From NCBI GenBank assembly GCA_002449845.1, contig DJXW01000022.1, positions 1-26,533 of the forward strand: a stretch of 26,533 nucleotides of DNA, read 5' to 3'. The position numbers and the translations under genes were made by a program. Of the stretch, positions 7,848 through 16,258 are shown piece after piece; within the stretch, counting starts at the first letter, position 1, and every line of letters starts with the position of its first letter. The DNA is from Prevotella sp. UBA6994 (GTDB taxonomy: Bacteria > Bacteroidota > Bacteroidia > Bacteroidales > Bacteroidaceae). The notes under the pieces are model-generated. The model ran no database searches. It was not told where the DNA came from and saw only the letters and a program-made list of their open reading frames with translations.

Positions 7848-10800
7848 TTAGAAGTTGAGGTTGAAGCCCATCTTCAAGGTGATGGGCAGAGCCACTTTGG
7901 CATAGTCGAAACCACGCATTCTCTCATCGTAGGAATAGGCAAACTCTGGGTCGCCACCCAAATACTTGGTGATGGAGAAGAGGTTTTCGGCTGAGATGAA
8001 CACATGACCGGAGCGAACGAACGACAGGAACTTGTTGAAATGGTACGTCAGACGTACGGAACGGAGCTTGAGGTAGTCACCGCTCTCTATCCAACGGTCG
8101 CTGAAATCGTTGTTGCGCATGGGATCGCCGTAGTTGGCACGAGGCAGAGAGGCTGTCTGTCCCTCAACCTGCCAACGGTCGAGCACGGCGGTAGATTGAT
8201 TATAGAATGTCTCCATAGACTCTACCTGTCTGCGTGTGGCATTGTAAAGGTGTGCGCCAAGGGTGTAGCCGAAGTTGGCATCGAGTGTGAATGCCTTGTA
8301 ACTCAACATGAGGTTGATGCCACCAAAAGCGGAGGGCATGGTGCTGCCGAGGGTGGTCTTGTCGTACTCATTGATGACACCGTCTGGTGTACCGTTGGGA
8401 CCGCTGATGTCAATAAACCGCACGTCACCAGCCTGGAACGCCTTGCCATTGCCGTTTACCAAACCGTCGGCTTGTGCGTCGGCAGAAGTGGCATATATGC
8501 CGTTGGTCTTGTATCCGTAGAACTGATAGGGCTTCTGGTCAACAGCCATGAGTACCTGAGCATCGTCATTGTTGTAACCTGTGTAATTGATGATGCTCTG
8601 CTTGTCGCCACCCAAAGACTTCACCGTGTTTTTCATCGTGCTGATGTTGGCAGCTATCACGAGGTCGAAATCTTGTGTGTGGATGGGGTTGGCACGGAAC
8701 GATACTTCCAATCCCTTGCCCGAAATCTTTCCCGTGTTGTCGTAGAACACCTTTGAGCCATAAACGGATGATATGTCACGACTTAACAGCAAGTCGTATG
8801 ACTCGTTGATGAAGGCATTGATGCCGAGGTCGAGCTTGTGGTGGAACAACGATGTTTCAATACCGAAATCCAATTGACGTTTCTTTTCCCACGTGAGCTT
8901 CCTATTGGGAACGTTGGAACGCAGGATTGAGCCAATGTTGAAGAAGTTGTTGCTCACGTAATAGCTCTTGCCGTAGTTGCTGGAGAAACGACTGTTACCA
9001 GAAAGGCTTGCCTCGATGGAGACGTTCAACTTGTCGAACATATTGGGGAGGATGCCCATGTTGGCTACCATGAGCGTGGCACCAGCCGATGGGAAGAAGC
9101 CCATGCGCGACGCATCAGCTCCCGTGACACTACTACCGTCAACTACGAGATTGGCGGTTCCCTTGAAAATCTTGTTCCAGATATAGTCACCGTGGAAGGT
9201 GAAACTCAGGTGGTTCCAATCAACATTGTCGCCAGTGGTGAGCTTCTCGCTATTGGTGTTGCCCAAGGTTTTGTAATAGTCGTTGGGAGTATTGAAGCCT
9301 TCCGACATGTCGTACTCTAAGCTTCTGGTGATGAGACGGGCTTGGGCAATTCCGTTGAACTCATGAATCTTGTTGAATATCCTACTGTAGTTGGCTCCTA
9401 ACTGATAGGTGTTTACGTGCTGCCTGATGACACCCTCTGCCACCTTGTTCTCGCCAATGCCATATACTTGTGGCATGATGGAGTGGTGGGTAACGCCTGG
9501 GATGAACATGGTCTCCTCGGTGTAGTTGTAATAGAGGTTGACCAATGCGGAAAGCTTCAGGTAGTCGTTCCACTTGTAGTTAAGCCCCACGCCGGCATTG
9601 GCATCATAGATCTTATCGCCACTCTCCACCGTGTTGACAATAGCCAATGGGTTGCTCACGTTGTCGTATGGCTTGGTGGGGATGTTATTGGTGTTCCATG
9701 CATCATAGCGAGCCCAATTGGAAAGCAACGACCCATCGTCTTGCTTGGCATACGGACTGATGAGAGGCATGGCGTGATAAGCAGCCAAGATAGGATTGGT
9801 CTGCATCTGCATACCCATGTTTTGAAGGTCGCTGGTAATGTAAGCCAAGCCCACGTTGGCGGTGATGTCAACCTTACGGCTCACCATCACGTCGGAGCTG
9901 ATGAGGGTGTGGTAACGATTGGTTTGCGTACCCTTGATGGTACCACCGTTCTTGGTGTAGCCAAACGAGATGTTGTATTTGGCAATGGCATCACCACCCT
10001 CTACACGGAACACGTTTTCTGTCATGAACCCGTTGCGCTGAATGTCTTTCATCCAGTTGGTGTTCTCGTTGAAGAGGTGTGAGTAGATGTTGGAATTGTT
10101 TTGCAAGAACGGATAGTCTTCCGTGAGAGCCGTCATGGATGGGTAAGCCGTCATTCCCAGATCGGTGAGGTAGCTACGGTATTGCGTAGAGTTCATCATA
10201 GGGATAGACGTATTCTTGAAGTTGATTCCGTATTGACCACTGAAGGAGATACGAGTGTCGAGGTTGTCGCTGGTAGCTTGCTGGGTCTCGATCATGATTA
10301 CTCCGTTAGAACCCAATGAGCCATACATGGCTGCGTCGGCTCCCTTCAGTACAGTGATGTTGCGAATGTCTTTGGGCGAGTAGGCGAAAAGAAGGTCACG
10401 ACTATAGCCATTGACCACGTCAGACACACCTTGGTTGCCTAAGTAAGGCACACCGTTGATGACGATGAGCGGATTGTTCTCGGCTACGAAAGAGTGAATG
10501 CCTCGTAAGTTCATGTAAGTGCCTTCACCTGGCATTCCGCTTTTCTCGATGACCTGCAATCCTGTCACTCCGTCACGGGTGGCAGCCCCGATAGACAACT
10601 TATCGCTGAAATCTTTGTTCTCGATACCTGTAGTGGCTCCCGACTTTGCGTCGCTGGGCAGGGTGGCATACTCCGTGGAAACCTTGCCACTGTAAAGACG
10701 CTCGTTCTCTGGTGTAAGCGTAATGACAAATCCCGAATCGTTTTGCTTTTTCGCCAGTAACCTCAGAGGTAGGGAGCGTTCGTAAAAGCCTTCTGCCTTG

Positions 10801-11021
10801 ATGCTGACAAGTGCTTCACGGTTTTGGGCATTCAGCTCAAAGAAGCCACTCTTGTCTGTCAAGGTAGAGATGCTGTCGCCGACAATGGAGATGATAGCCC
10901 CACTCACGGGCTGCCCATTGGTAGCCTTGATCTGTGACCTTACCTTGGTGGCTTGTGCATGTACAGATGCAGCCATGCTGCAAGCTGCAAGAAATATAAA
11001 TAGTTTTTTCATTGTTCGCAT
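7848..11021 (-). CDS. susC: SusC/RagA-family TonB-linked outer-membrane transporter (second pair)
   Basis: A 1057-aa TonB-dependent channel. The order is signal peptide (MRTMKKLFIFLAA... ending VHA), carboxypeptidase-like regulatory domain (~25-105, with GQPVSGAIISI and DKSGFFEL), plug (~125-250, with NPLIVINGVPYLGNQ and ITVLKGADAAMYGSLGSNGV), then a ~800-residue barrel ending in LKMGFNLNF. The plug keeps the SusC signature but lacks the usual TTKKG after the GANGV-like motif (here IMIETQQA). The start is MRTMKK; the internal Met4 (MKKLF) is equally possible. It starts 5 nt after the preceding FAS1 gene and 28 nt before its SusD, so the three are surely co-transcribed. It should import a ligand too large for porins, with energy from TonB; the ligand is unknown. 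Confidence 0.93.
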   Translation of the reverse strand: MRTMKKLFIFLAACSMAASVHAQATKVRSQIKATNGQPVSGAIISIVGDSISTLTDKSGFFELNAQNREALVSIKAEGFYERSLPLRLLAKKQNDSGFVITLTPENERLYSGKVSTEYATLPSDAKSGATTGIENKDFSDKLSIGAATRDGVTGLQVIEKSGMPGEGTYMNLRGIHSFVAENNPLIVINGVPYLGNQGVSDVVNGYSRDLLFAYSPKDIRNITVLKGADAAMYGSLGSNGVIMIETQQATSDNLDTRISFSGQYGINFKNTSIPMMNSTQYRSYLTDLGMTAYPSMTALTEDYPFLQNNSNIYSHLFNENTNWMKDIQRNGFMTENVFRVEGGDAIAKYNISFGYTKNGGTIKGTQTNRYHTLISSDVMVSRKVDITANVGLAYITSDLQNMGMQMQTNPILAAYHAMPLISPYAKQDDGSLLSNWARYDAWNTNNIPTKPYDNVSNPLAIVNTVESGDKIYDANAGVGLNYKWNDYLKLSALVNLYYNYTEETMFIPGVTHHSIMPQVYGIGENKVAEGVIRQHVNTYQLGANYSRIFNKIHEFNGIAQARLITRSLEYDMSEGFNTPNDYYKTLGNTNSEKLTTGDNVDWNHLSFTFHGDYIWNKIFKGTANLVVDGSSVTGADASRMGFFPSAGATLMVANMGILPNMFDKLNVSIEASLSGNSRFSSNYGKSYYVSNNFFNIGSILRSNVPNRKLTWEKKRQLDFGIETSLFHHKLDLGINAFINESYDLLLSRDISSVYGSKVFYDNTGKISGKGLEVSFRANPIHTQDFDLVIAANISTMKNTVKSLGGDKQSIINYTGYNNDDAQVLMAVDQKPYQFYGYKTNGIYATSADAQADGLVNGNGKAFQAGDVRFIDISGPNGTPDGVINEYDKTTLGSTMPSAFGGINLMLSYKAFTLDANFGYTLGAHLYNATRRQVESMETFYNQSTAVLDRWQVEGQTASLPRANYGDPMRNNDFSDRWIESGDYLKLRSVRLTYHFNKFLSFVRSGHVFISAENLFSITKYLGGDPEFAYSYDERMRGFDYAKVALPITLKMGFNLNF

Positions 11022-11026
11022 GAATA

Positions 11027-12832
11027 TTAGTAGTTGTTATGAGTTGGACGCAAGCACCAATGGTACATCATGAGTTGATTCTTGTCGTTCTTGGTTCTGC
11101 CCGATCCTTCTGTGTAGAGATAACCGATGTCGGGAGAGTCGATCGTGATGTGGAAGTTGCCGTTTTGCTTGAGATTGACAATACCCATCGTATATCCATC
11201 GGTGTCGTAGGCACTGGCATTCTCGTTGATTTCTATCCAGTCGGCAGGGTCGTAGCCTTCTGGGTAGGCAGCTTTCCATATTCCCGTATTGGGAATGTCG
11301 GATGCTCCGGAACGGTCGAAGTGGTAATTGGCTCCATGTGCGTTCATCGCCATGTTTTTCACGATTAAAGAGTCGTTGAACTTGATGCTCAACGTATAAG
11401 CCAAGCTATGCACGAATCCCATCCTGAGGTAATACTCGCCGGCGGGGAGGTTGCACTCCTGTACTCCGATGATGTTGCCGCGACCGTCGTACATGGAAGT
11501 GAGACCGTCGAAGTCAACTCCGCAACGCAGGGAGTCGGCAATCGCGTCGGAGGTAGGAATGGCGGTCAGCACATGATAGTAAATCGTGGGGAGCGTGGCA
11601 GAAAGGAAAAACTCTCCTTGTGCGTCGTTGACAATCATCGGTGCGGTGAGGTTGCTCCAACGGAAATACTGCTCTTGCTCCTTGCTGGTCATGCTGTTCC
11701 AAAGCTCATAGAACCGAGACTTGATGCGATAGATGATGACGTGGTTGGGAATCTTCAGGTTGGTGCAGTAATAAGCTGCTCCGTTACTGAGGTTCACGCG
11801 AGAAGCGACGTTCACCGTCTGCACGCTGGGTCTCCACCATGCGGCTTCCTCTTCCTTATAAGTAGTCTCGTCAGCTTGACGGTCAATGATCATCTTGTAT
11901 CCACCAGCCGTTTGGAAGTCTTGCGCATTGGCTTGTACGTCCTTGTCTTGCAATTCCCTGTCGGCAAAGCAAGCCTTCACAATCCATTGCTCAAACTTCT
12001 CACGGTCAGCATCGGTAGCCTCACGGTTCAACCAGGCTGGAATACTGTCTAAGGCATTCTTGAGGGCATTGTCAATCTGCTCGTTGGTGGGAATGAACAT
12101 GGTTGTGAGGTAACTCTCCGAACGCATGTTCCACTTGTCTATACCATCGGCAGTGTAGCGGTCCATCAAGGAGTTGCGTATCACGAAAACGGAATCGTAA
12201 ACGGTCATACCAGCTTCGTTGACTCCAATGGGAGCACTATGCTCACGGTCAAAGAAATTCTCCTCGTATTTCGCTACCAACTCCCTGAAACGTGAATACT
12301 CTGCGCCCAAGGAATTGAGGTATTCGTACACCGAACTGCGGATGGGCATTACACCGTTGATATAATAGATGTAGCCATTGGTGGTCTTCACCACTTTGCT
12401 GATGGCGTATTCGTCGAAGCGAGCATTGCTGCCCTCTCCATAGATCCATACGTTCTTGCCAGAACGGGTGAGAATGCCCAATCCCTCGGTCAGGGCGTTA
12501 GGGGCAACAGCCATGTCTGCCACGGAGTAACGGGCAAATGCCTTGCGGTTAATGTTGCTGGCTGCTGTGGAGAACACATTGTTGTCGCAGACGATGAAGG
12601 TGTAGTTCTTGTCGCTGAACACACTATCGTAAATGCCTGCTTCTTGCAGCAACGATGAGAACTGGCTCACGTCAGCCGTATTTTTCATATAGCTCACGAT
12701 GTCACCGTTGTATATGCTGATCATGTCTGTGCTGACACCACTATCATCATAATGGTCACCCCAGTCGGAACAAGCCGTGGTCATGGAAGCCACGAGCGCA
12801 GTCAGCACAATCAAATAACTGAATTTTTTCAT
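11027..12832 (-). CDS. FAS1 (fasciclin) domain lipoprotein with beta-rich C-terminal domain
   Basis: A 601-aa lipoprotein; the lipobox is TTAC near residue 21, then SDWGDHYDD, an acidic stretch consistent with surface export. Two FAS1-like domains follow: ~35-170 (YTFIVCDNNVF, closing with GYIYYINGVMPI) and ~175-375 (LTTMFIPTNEQI, NHVIYRI). FAS1 domains are adhesion or ligand-binding modules. The last ~200 residues look beta-rich and resemble a carbohydrate-binding type sandwich (LPAGEYYLRMGFVHS, then LSIKFND). A similar segment ends the preceding gene product. DUF5108, known from such lipoproteins, is a possible label but was not checked. Gaps are 13 nt upstream and 5 nt to the SusC gene. 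In this position it may replace SusE/SusF-like surface binding proteins (inference). No enzyme motif is visible. Confidence 0.85.
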   Translation of the reverse strand: MKKFSYLIVLTALVASMTTACSDWGDHYDDSGVSTDMISIYNGDIVSYMKNTADVSQFSSLLQEAGIYDSVFSDKNYTFIVCDNNVFSTAASNINRKAFARYSVADMAVAPNALTEGLGILTRSGKNVWIYGEGSNARFDEYAISKVVKTTNGYIYYINGVMPIRSSVYEYLNSLGAEYSRFRELVAKYEENFFDREHSAPIGVNEAGMTVYDSVFVIRNSLMDRYTADGIDKWNMRSESYLTTMFIPTNEQIDNALKNALDSIPAWLNREATDADREKFEQWIVKACFADRELQDKDVQANAQDFQTAGGYKMIIDRQADETTYKEEEAAWWRPSVQTVNVASRVNLSNGAAYYCTNLKIPNHVIIYRIKSRFYELWNSMTSKEQEQYFRWSNLTAPMIVNDAQGEFFLSATLPTIYYHVLTAIPTSDAIADSLRCGVDFDGLTSMYDGRGNIIGVQECNLPAGEYYLRMGFVHSLAYTLSIKFNDSLIVKNMAMNAHGANYHFDRSGASDIPNTGIWKAAYPEGYDPADWIEINENASAYDTDGYTMGIVNLKQNGNFHITIDSPDIGYLYTEGSGRTKNDKNQLMMYHWCLRPTHNNY

Positions 12833-12845
12833 CTTTTATATATAT

Positions 12846-14639
12846 TTAGTCAATGGGAATGAACTCTATGTAATCGTACATCTGGTGATAGAGATTGTTT
12901 GTCTTCGCATTAATGTCCATCATCGTTACCTTGAAGTTGTGTGGACTTGACGAGGTAAACTCGATGTTGTCCCACAATGTCAATTCGGTGGAACCGTAAA
13001 GAACCCTTGCCCTTGCGGAAATGACATCAGCCAAGCCCTTGTAGATATAGAGGTTGGTGGAACGCTCATCCAATTCAAACTTGGTAAGGCTACCCGAAGA
13101 GAAGAACGACTGCATGGAAATATCGGCACAATAGTGTAACACCACCTTGTACTTACCGGCTATGATGGAAGGAGTAGTAAACTGAATCCATCCCGCATAT
13201 CCCAGGTTGAGCATCATGTAGTTGTTCATGTATGTACCGTAGCGTGGAGTGGTCTTGGCTGCTGCCGAAGCCCATTGCTCCTTGATGAATCCCACCACTG
13301 GATATTGTGTTACTGACGCACGACTGTCGGTGTTCTTGTACGTGAAAGAGGTCAGCGTTCCATAATCACCGTTGCGACGAGCCTCGGAGAGATCAACCTT
13401 GCGCTCAGCGGTAGTCAGGTCTGATGTGAACAGGTTTCCGAAACCATTTTCAGCACCATAGGCGTTGATGAATGAGATGATGTCTGCGCTGTTGAGCAAG
13501 TCCCATCTCACTGTTACAGGCTCTGGATGATAAACGGGCATGATGCCGTCAACCTTATGAATCAATCCATTGCGTGTGCTGATGTCGCTTCTCAAAATCT
13601 TGATGGTCTTATTGATGGTACGAATACCGTTTTCCTCATTGGTGATGATGGCTTGTCCAGGCATTTTCGTCTCAAATATCAATGTTTGACCTTCCATCTG
13701 GAAACCGTAGAGTTCTTTCGTCTCATACTCTCTCAAGAGGAAATGGTACTGAATGTAGTTGCTCAATGCCTTGTCTCCGTCGGTTTCCTCACCATTGCTG
13801 TTGTTGACGAGCCATGTCTTCAGACTATTCACATCGTTAATGCCAGCTTGCTGGTACACATTGTCGGGAACAGCAAAGCAGGTGTAGTAGTAATTATTAA
13901 CTACGTAGCCACCACCTACCACATACGTTGTGTCGCGTACTTTATTGGCAATGGAATCGTACCCACAATCAGTGATTGCCTGAGAGAAAATGCTGTAGCT
14001 ATCGTCCATCTTCAACCTCTCGCTGATGCTCTCTGTCAAGGGAGTAATAACCGTTCCCATGCTGTAGATGACACCATTGGCGCAGTTGATACCTGTAAAC
14101 TTATCCAACCGTGCTTGGTTGTTGATGAAGATAGAATCTGGCGTATAGATGGTTTCCGTACGTTCTGCATCATCCACGTTAGTAATGGTCATACCGTATT
14201 TCAACGTGAGATATGCGCCGAAGAGATTCTGCGTGGGAATATACGTGCCACTCTCTGCATAGTTGTTGAGTGTGGTTTCAGGAATGGTGGTGTTGGCAAT
14301 GATGTGAGCCTGAGCCACCGACCTTGCATAATCCTTTGGCAAATCCCTCACGGTAGCCATGTCGCGTTCGGCAATGAAAGCCCTGATGGCAGCGTTGTTG
14401 GGGCAGAAGATGGTAGCCTGAGACGACGCATCCTTCAACGCATTGTAGTAATTGGCGTGTTTCAGGAAATCAATCCATAACGTGTAGTCAGAATCCCTTT
14501 CCAGCACGTCGATGATTGACATTTCTGATTCCAGGTTGCTGGGTGTTACGAACATCTCGCCCTCGTTGGGGTCTTCGCAGGCGGTCAACATCATGACCAA
14601 TCCCAATGAAATATATGATAATATCTTTTTCATGTCCAT
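12846..14639 (-). CDS. FAS1 (fasciclin) domain lipoprotein with beta-rich C-terminal domain
   Basis: About 597 aa. I place the start at MDMKK (14639), or two codons later at MKK (14633); an ATG at 14678 would add residues before the signal peptide and overlap the SusD stop. The lipobox is LMTAC-like (VMMLTAC) followed by EDPNEGE, acidic as in exported surface lipoproteins. The first FAS1 domain covers ~25-190 (ATIFCPNNAAI, VAQAHIIANT, NGVIYSMGTVITPL). The second covers ~195-390 (TCFAVPDNVY, NYIQYHFLL, GLIHKVDGIMPVY). A C-terminal ~200-residue beta-rich region (IIAGKYKVVLHYCAD ... FELDERSTNLYIY) matches in layout the C-terminus of the next FAS1 protein. It sits 13 nt after the first SusD and 13 nt before the second two-FAS1 gene. 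It probably presents a binding surface near the SusCD pair (inference). Confidence 0.85.
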   Translation of the reverse strand: MDMKKILSYISLGLVMMLTACEDPNEGEMFVTPSNLESEMSIIDVLERDSDYTLWIDFLKHANYYNALKDASSQATIFCPNNAAIRAFIAERDMATVRDLPKDYARSVAQAHIIANTTIPETTLNNYAESGTYIPTQNLFGAYLTLKYGMTITNVDDAERTETIYTPDSIFINNQARLDKFTGINCANGVIYSMGTVITPLTESISERLKMDDSYSIFSQAITDCGYDSIANKVRDTTYVVGGGYVVNNYYYTCFAVPDNVYQQAGINDVNSLKTWLVNNSNGEETDGDKALSNYIQYHFLLREYETKELYGFQMEGQTLIFETKMPGQAIITNEENGIRTINKTIKILRSDISTRNGLIHKVDGIMPVYHPEPVTVRWDLLNSADIISFINAYGAENGFGNLFTSDLTTAERKVDLSEARRNGDYGTLTSFTYKNTDSRASVTQYPVVGFIKEQWASAAAKTTPRYGTYMNNYMMLNLGYAGWIQFTTPSIIAGKYKVVLHYCADISMQSFFSSGSLTKFELDERSTNLYIYKGLADVISARARVLYGSTELTLWDNIEFTSSSPHNFKVTMMDINAKTNNLYHQMYDYIEFIPID

Positions 14640-14652
14640 AGTCGTTAGGTGA

Positions 14653-16236
14653 TTATTCATAATAGGGATTTTGTACAAGTAATGGGTTTACCGTGATTTC
14701 CTTGTAGTAAACAGGGAGATACCAAGCGTTAGGGTCGCTGAGCACGGAAGTAATCCAAGGCTCACGAGCCTGTTGGTCGTACTTGGTCACATTCTCGATT
14801 AAGAAGTCTTTGACGAAGTTGATGGTTCCGGATGGGTCTTTGTAACGTCCCACACGCAGCAGATCGTACCATGCCTTGCCTTCGCCCACCAGTTCCATCA
14901 GTCGCTCATAGATAACGTAGTCCATTAACGTCTTGAAGTCGATGTCGTCAAAATAAACACGTGGCTCCAAGTTGGAACGTAAGCGAACCTCGTTTACCAA
15001 GTTGATGGCTTCGTTGTTGTCAGCATTGTCGGCTCCCATGTGACGCATGAGCAGAGCTTCAGCCTTGAGAAGCATGATGTCAGCCACACGATAGAGGATG
15101 AAGTTAGGATCGTAATAAGTGGAAGTGCGTTTGTCTGAGAGCGACGTTCCACCGCAATACTTCCATACATAGCCAGCACGTGCACCCGTATAGGCAGCTG
15201 CAGAAGAGCCAACGAAATATCCGCCGAACATCGTCCTTACAGCCATGTCGCCAGCTTCCTCTCCATATTCCAGTAAGATACTGCGATATTCTGAGTTGAA
15301 ATCCTGTAGCATCTGGTTAGAGAGCTCGTATGCTCGTCCATCGTTGGTGTTGTCGAACAATACGGATAGGTTGTTGGTTTGTGGGGTAGTACCCTGATAC
15401 TTCTCATGGCTCCATTGCAACTCGTAGATAGACTCGTTGCTGTTGCCAGGATTGAAAATCGTAAACCAACTGCTATGTGTGGCAGTTTTCATGAATCGTG
15501 GAGCATCAGCCTCCTTTGCATTGAGAATGAGGTTGGCGTAGTTGATGGCTTGGTCAAAGTCGGAGTTCCACATGCAAACGTCAGCCATGAGTGCATAGAT
15601 TGCCCAGATGGTGGCTCGTCCTTTCGTTTCCCATGTGGTGTTGAAGCTGGTCTTGGCAGCTCCTAACTTGATAGCTTCTTCCAAGTCAGACTTGATTTGA
15701 GCGATGATGTCAGCCTCTGGCGACTTCGCTACGTTATATGATACGTCGTCAGTCTCAAACGGTTCAGTGAACAAGGGAGCGTCTCGCCAATTGCGAACGA
15801 TATAGAAATAGGCAAGTGCCCTCAACCAATAAGCCTCGCAACGGTGAGAGTTCATTTCCTCTTGTGTATATGTGGCATCATTGCTACGAGCCATCTCGCA
15901 ATTCTTCAACACGAGGTTGGCTGAATTGACGATTTGGTACATGGGCGACCATGTGGTGATATTGGTGGTACTCTTGATTTGGAAGGTCTGAAGGGCAGAA
16001 CCGTTCCTGTTGAAGATACATCCCGCACGAAGCTCTCCCCAAGGAATGAGGTAGGTTTCTACAGAATTGCGCAAATACCAATATCCTGCCGTGAGCGTAG
16101 CTTCTACGTCAGCTTTTGATGACCAATAGAGGTCTGTCGGTTCAACGTTTTCTTCGTAAACTTCTAAGTAATCGTTGCAAGACGTGAATCCCAACAACAT
16201 TACTACCGACATGATGATATATTTTATTTTCTTCAT
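14653..16236 (-). CDS. susD: SusD/RagB-family surface lipoprotein (first pair)
   Basis: A 527-aa lipoprotein of usual SusD length. The signal peptide ends in LLGFTSC, followed by NDYLEVYEE. The N-terminal half has the alpha-helical SusD layout, with HRCEAYWLRALAYFYIVRNW, the hallmark 'R.EA..LRA..Y..L...W' helix, and DAPLFTEPF soon after. The C-terminal part carries YRVADIMLLKAEALL and ERLMELVGEGKAWYDLLRVG, both strong family motifs (the latter as in E-R..E...EG.R..DL.R). It begins 22 nt after its SusC gene and ends 13 nt before a FAS1 gene. The predicted role is the substrate-binding lid of the SusC channel on the cell surface; the substrate is not evident. Confidence 0.95.
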   Translation of the reverse strand: MKKIKYIIMSVVMLLGFTSCNDYLEVYEENVEPTDLYWSSKADVEATLTAGYWYLRNSVETYLIPWGELRAGCIFNRNGSALQTFQIKSTTNITTWSPMYQIVNSANLVLKNCEMARSNDATYTQEEMNSHRCEAYWLRALAYFYIVRNWRDAPLFTEPFETDDVSYNVAKSPEADIIAQIKSDLEEAIKLGAAKTSFNTTWETKGRATIWAIYALMADVCMWNSDFDQAINYANLILNAKEADAPRFMKTATHSSWFTIFNPGNSNESIYELQWSHEKYQGTTPQTNNLSVLFDNTNDGRAYELSNQMLQDFNSEYRSILLEYGEEAGDMAVRTMFGGYFVGSSAAAYTGARAGYVWKYCGGTSLSDKRTSTYYDPNFILYRVADIMLLKAEALLMRHMGADNADNNEAINLVNEVRLRSNLEPRVYFDDIDFKTLMDYVIYERLMELVGEGKAWYDLLRVGRYKDPSGTINFVKDFLIENVTKYDQQAREPWITSVLSDPNAWYLPVYYKEITVNPLLVQNPYYE

Positions 16237-16258
16237 ATTCTTAATCGTTTTAATCTCG

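Noticed and set aside
8004..10082. Plus-strand open frames of 221-250 codons
   Set aside because: Complement of the second SusC; the minus-strand protein is a full, unbroken SusC.
13527..14480. 317-codon open frame on the plus strand
   Set aside because: Complement of the second FAS1 gene, with no signal peptide, ribosome-binding context or family resemblance.
14640..14678. ATG at 14678 as start of the second FAS1 gene
   Set aside because: It would overlap the SusD stop and place about 13 polar residues before the signal peptide; MDMKK or MKK is a normal lipoprotein start.
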